Below are positions 6,043-7,989 of a stretch of 7,989 bases of DNA, piece by piece. The stretch's first letter is position 1; each line of letters starts with the position of its first letter. A model generated the notes under the pieces. The model was not told the origin of the DNA. It saw only the letters and a list, made by a program, of their open reading frames with translations, and did no database searches. Made by a program: the position numbers and the translations under genes. The stretch comes from Candidatus Latescibacteria bacterium 4484_7 (GTDB lineage: Bacteria > Krumholzibacteriota > Krumholzibacteriia > Krumholzibacteriales > Krumholzibacteriaceae): assembly GCA_002085285.1 (NCBI GenBank), contig NATK01000063.1, forward strand, positions 1 through 7,989. Direction: 5' to 3'.

Positions 6043-6084
6043 GAAAGAGGCTGTTGATTTTGATGATGGCCTCTTTCACTGCCT
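6043..6084 (+). terminator. Stem-loop between malic enzyme and isocitrate dehydrogenase genes
   Basis: GAAAGAGGC (6043-6051) pairs perfectly over nine bases with GCCTCTTTC (6069-6077). The 17-base loop can close further through several G-U pairs. The stem is followed after four bases by CCTTTT, a poor T tract, so it is either a weak terminator for the malic enzyme transcript or an mRNA stability or processing structure. Confidence 0.4.
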
Positions 6085-6096
6085 TTTCGTGAGTAA

Positions 6097-6110
6097 AAGG
6101 AGGAGTGATG
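6097..6110 (+). promoter_or_regulatory. Ribosome site deciding the start of the dehydrogenase gene
   Basis: AAGGAGG (6097-6103) lies four bases before ATG at 6108. An in-frame GTG at 6105 directly upstream is only one base from the site, so the ATG is preferred. Confidence 0.75.
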
Positions 6111-7220
6111 TACAAGATCGCATGGCTTCCAGGTGACGGAGTGGGTATCGATGTGATGGAGGCGGCTAAGATAGTCCTCGACACATTGAAACTCGAGGCC
6201 GAATATATTCACGGCGATATCGGGTGGGAGTTCTGGAAGAGTGAAGGTGATCCGCTTCCACAGAGGACGATCGAGCTGCTCAATAATACCGACTGCGCCC
6301 TATTCGGTGCAATTACGTCGAAGCCAAAGGACGAGGCAGCCAAGGAATTGGATCCATCACTACAGGGTAAAGGGCTCGTCTATTCTAGCCCGATCGTGAG
6401 GTTGAGACAGATGTTCGACCTTCATACGAACCTTCGTCCCTGCAAGGCGTACAAGGGGAACCCTTTGAACTACAAAGACAATATCGATCTCGTTATCTTC
6501 AGGGAGAATACCGAGGGTCTCTATTCAGGTGTCGAATTCAATCCGACTCCGCGCGACCTGATGGACATGCTCAAAGAGAAGCACAAGAAATTTGAGCGCT
6601 TTGCAGCTATGAGCGAAGAGGACGTTGCGATGAGCTTGCGTATTTTCACGAAGAAGGGGTGTACGAGGATCGTGAGGGATGCCTTCGAATATGCGAAGAA
6701 AACGGGTCGCCCAAGTGTCACCGTGGTTGAAAAGCCAAACGTCATAAGAGAGACGAGTGGAATGATGGTGCGTATAGCAAGGGAGATCGCAAAGGAGTAC
6801 CCCGGCATCGAACTCTGGGAAACCAATGTTGATGCAATGTGCATGTGGCTTGTTAAGAATCCTGAGAATTACAGTGTGCTGGTTTCGTCCAATATGTTCG
6901 GAGACATCATAAGCGACCTGTCGGCGCAGCTTGTAGGCGGTCTCGGATTCGCCTCTTCCGCGAACATCGGAGATGACTACGCCGTATTCGAACCGACACA
7001 CGGCTCCGCTCCGAAGTACGCCGGGCAATACAAGGTGAATCCCATGGCTATGCTTCTCGCGACGAAGCTCATGCTTGAATGGCTTGGGGAAACCGATATG
7101 GCAGCGAGGCTCGAGAATGCAGTTGCCTCCGTCATAGAGGAGGGGAGGGTCAGAACTTACGACATGGGCGGTTCAAACTCTACGCTCGAAGTGGCGGAAG
7201 AGGTTGCAAGAAAACTTTAA
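6108..7220 (+). CDS. icd: Isocitrate dehydrogenase-type NAD(P)-dependent decarboxylating dehydrogenase
   Basis: A 370-residue member of the isocitrate/isopropylmalate dehydrogenase family. It most likely oxidises isocitrate to 2-oxoglutarate and CO2, feeding Kor. Catalytic Tyr139 lies in RENTEGLYSGVE (132-143) and Lys209 in VEKPNV; they match Tyr160 and Lys230 of E. coli Icd. The metal-binding aspartates are Asp242, Asp266 and Asp270 (GDIISD). Substrate arginines Arg100, Arg110 and Arg132 are present. Ser94 matches Ser113, but Ile96 replaces Asn115, so binding of the gamma-carboxylate differs from E. coli. TEGLYSGVE is isocitrate- or homoisocitrate-type and not LeuB-type. The coenzyme loop HGSAPKYAGQYKVNP (298-312) has the Lys-Tyr and Val that bind NADP phosphate in E. 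coli, although the later arginine is absent (TYDMGG), so NADP is favoured weakly. It lies 30 bases before the aconitase-family gene, a likely operon pair. Homoisocitrate or another 2-hydroxy acid remains possible. Confidence 0.85.
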   Translation: MYKIAWLPGDGVGIDVMEAAKIVLDTLKLEAEYIHGDIGWEFWKSEGDPLPQRTIELLNNTDCALFGAITSKPKDEAAKELDPSLQGKGLVYSSPIVRLRQMFDLHTNLRPCKAYKGNPLNYKDNIDLVIFRENTEGLYSGVEFNPTPRDLMDMLKEKHKKFERFAAMSEEDVAMSLRIFTKKGCTRIVRDAFEYAKKTGRPSVTVVEKPNVIRETSGMMVRIAREIAKEYPGIELWETNVDAMCMWLVKNPENYSVLVSSNMFGDIISDLSAQLVGGLGFASSANIGDDYAVFEPTHGSAPKYAGQYKVNPMAMLLATKLMLEWLGETDMAARLENAVASVIEEGRVRTYDMGGSNSTLEVAEEVARKL

Positions 7221-7250
7221 TAATTAGCGCTCCGTCATGGTAATATTTCA

Positions 7251-7989
7251 ATGGGGGTGATCGAAACGGGCAAGACAATAATAGAGAAAATTCTCTCCAG
7301 GCATGCGGGCAAGGATCTCGCGGCGGGTGACTATGCGTGGATCGAAGTCGATGTCAGAAGTGCCAGAGATTTCGGAGGTGCGAGTGTTGTAAAGAATCTC
7401 AAGCGGTATTTCGAGCCTCCATACGTTGATGACCCTGACAAAACATTTTTTACCTTCGATACGAATGTTCCAGCTCGCGATATAGGCTATGCCGAGAATC
7501 AGCAGATCTGCCGTAATTTCGCCCGCGAGACGGGCGTAAGGGTATTCGACGTTAGGGCGGGGATAGGTTCACATGTAGCGATGGAGAGATCGCTGGCTCT
7601 GCCCGGGCGAATCGTAGTCGGCACTGACAGCCATTTCAATATCCTCGGTGCCGTGGGCTGCTTTGGCCAGGGGATGGGTGACAAGGATATCGCCTATATC
7701 TTTGCCCGGGGCAGAAACTGGTTCGAGGTACCGGAGACGATCGAGATCGTTCTCACGGGTTCCTATTCGTTTCCCGTATCGGCAAAGGACGTGACTCTAG
7801 CGGTCATTGGGCAGCTCGGCTCAGCCGGAGCTCTCGGAAGGGCTATCGAGTTCACGGGTGACGGGGTCGATGGTTTGAGCCTCTCGGCCAGGATAACGAT
7901 AGCGAGCATGGCAACTGAGATGGGTGCGATAGCTTCATTCTTTCCTCTGGACGATGAGATTCTTGGATGGCTTGAGAAGAGGGCGGGCT
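7251..7989 (+). CDS. Aconitase / 3-isopropylmalate dehydratase family large chain (partial, C-terminus beyond right edge)
   Basis: The frame is open for 246 codons to the window edge. The opening KTIIEKILSRHAGKDLAAGD (8-27) is that of LeuC, homoaconitase and related aconitases. GIGSHVAMERSLALPG (104-119), VGTDSHFNILGAVG (123-136), GQGMGDKD (139-146) and ITIASMATEMGAIASFFP (near 213-230) follow in family order. His108, Asp126, Ser127 and His128 match His147, Asp165, Ser166 and His167 of mitochondrial aconitase. The Asp-His pair (100-101) is instead Asp70-Thr71 in FDTNVP, and the usual Thr after DSH is Phe129. The three cluster cysteines would lie beyond the window. Next to an isocitrate dehydrogenase-type gene, an aconitase role is the best guess; LeuC or a related hydratase is the alternative. 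The start is ATG at 7251, but no clear ribosome site precedes it and GTG at 7257 is possible. Confidence 0.85.
   Translation, partial: MGVIETGKTIIEKILSRHAGKDLAAGDYAWIEVDVRSARDFGGASVVKNLKRYFEPPYVDDPDKTFFTFDTNVPARDIGYAENQQICRNFARETGVRVFDVRAGIGSHVAMERSLALPGRIVVGTDSHFNILGAVGCFGQGMGDKDIAYIFARGRNWFEVPETIEIVLTGSYSFPVSAKDVTLAVIGQLGSAGALGRAIEFTGDGVDGLSLSARITIASMATEMGAIASFFPLDDEILGWLEKRAG

Overview
The window comes from a bacterial chromosome and is mostly a central-carbon block. It encodes a four-subunit 2-oxoglutarate:ferredoxin oxidoreductase (korDABC), a malic enzyme, an isocitrate-dehydrogenase-type enzyme and the front two thirds of an aconitase / 3-isopropylmalate dehydratase family protein, all on the + strand. 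A tRNA-Thr gene lies upstream. At the left edge, on the - strand, is the front part of an exported, cysteine-rich protein that ends in a fibronectin-III-like domain. No mobile element, CRISPR array or rRNA is visible.

The organism looks like an anaerobic or ferredoxin-using bacterium. The exported protein has features I associate with candidate phyla of the FCB group (Krumholzibacteria, Eisenbacteria and Latescibacteria-like lineages): repeated Cys-Gly patches, a WYD segment, then a 'VxDVPxDxGG...LxW' Fn3 opening. This placement rests on remembered style and not on a search, so it is tentative. The bacterial assignment is firmer: Shine-Dalgarno sites precede most genes, sigma70-like promoters can be drawn, and the tRNA carries an encoded CCA.

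Layout. 1-1040 (-): exported protein, running off the left edge. 1041-1496: intergenic, with a good extended -10 promoter firing leftward, a leader hairpin, a possible 22-residue leader peptide and a + strand terminator-like hairpin. 1497-1572: tRNA-Thr(CGT). 1573-1748: spacer with a kor promoter candidate. 1749-4550: korD, korA, korB, korC; the last three are tightly coupled and start with TTG, TTG and GTG. A terminator-like hairpin straddles the korD stop. 4669-6018: malic enzyme. 6108-7220: isocitrate-dehydrogenase-type enzyme. 7251-7989: aconitase-family large chain, cut by the right edge.

How the genes fit together (inference): the aconitase-like enzyme and the dehydrogenase would join citrate, isocitrate and 2-oxoglutarate. 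Kor joins 2-oxoglutarate and succinyl-CoA with ferredoxin as electron carrier, in either direction. Malic enzyme links malate to pyruvate with NAD(P)H. The set fits one arm of an oxidative, reductive or split TCA pathway. Two details keep the substrate assignment open. The aconitase-family protein has Thr where the family has a catalytic His (Asp-His becomes Asp-Thr). The dehydrogenase has Ile where E. coli isocitrate dehydrogenase has the substrate-binding Asn115. I do not see a wholly new system; these departures and the regulatory structures around 1037-1205 and 1954-1980 are the points most worth a second look.
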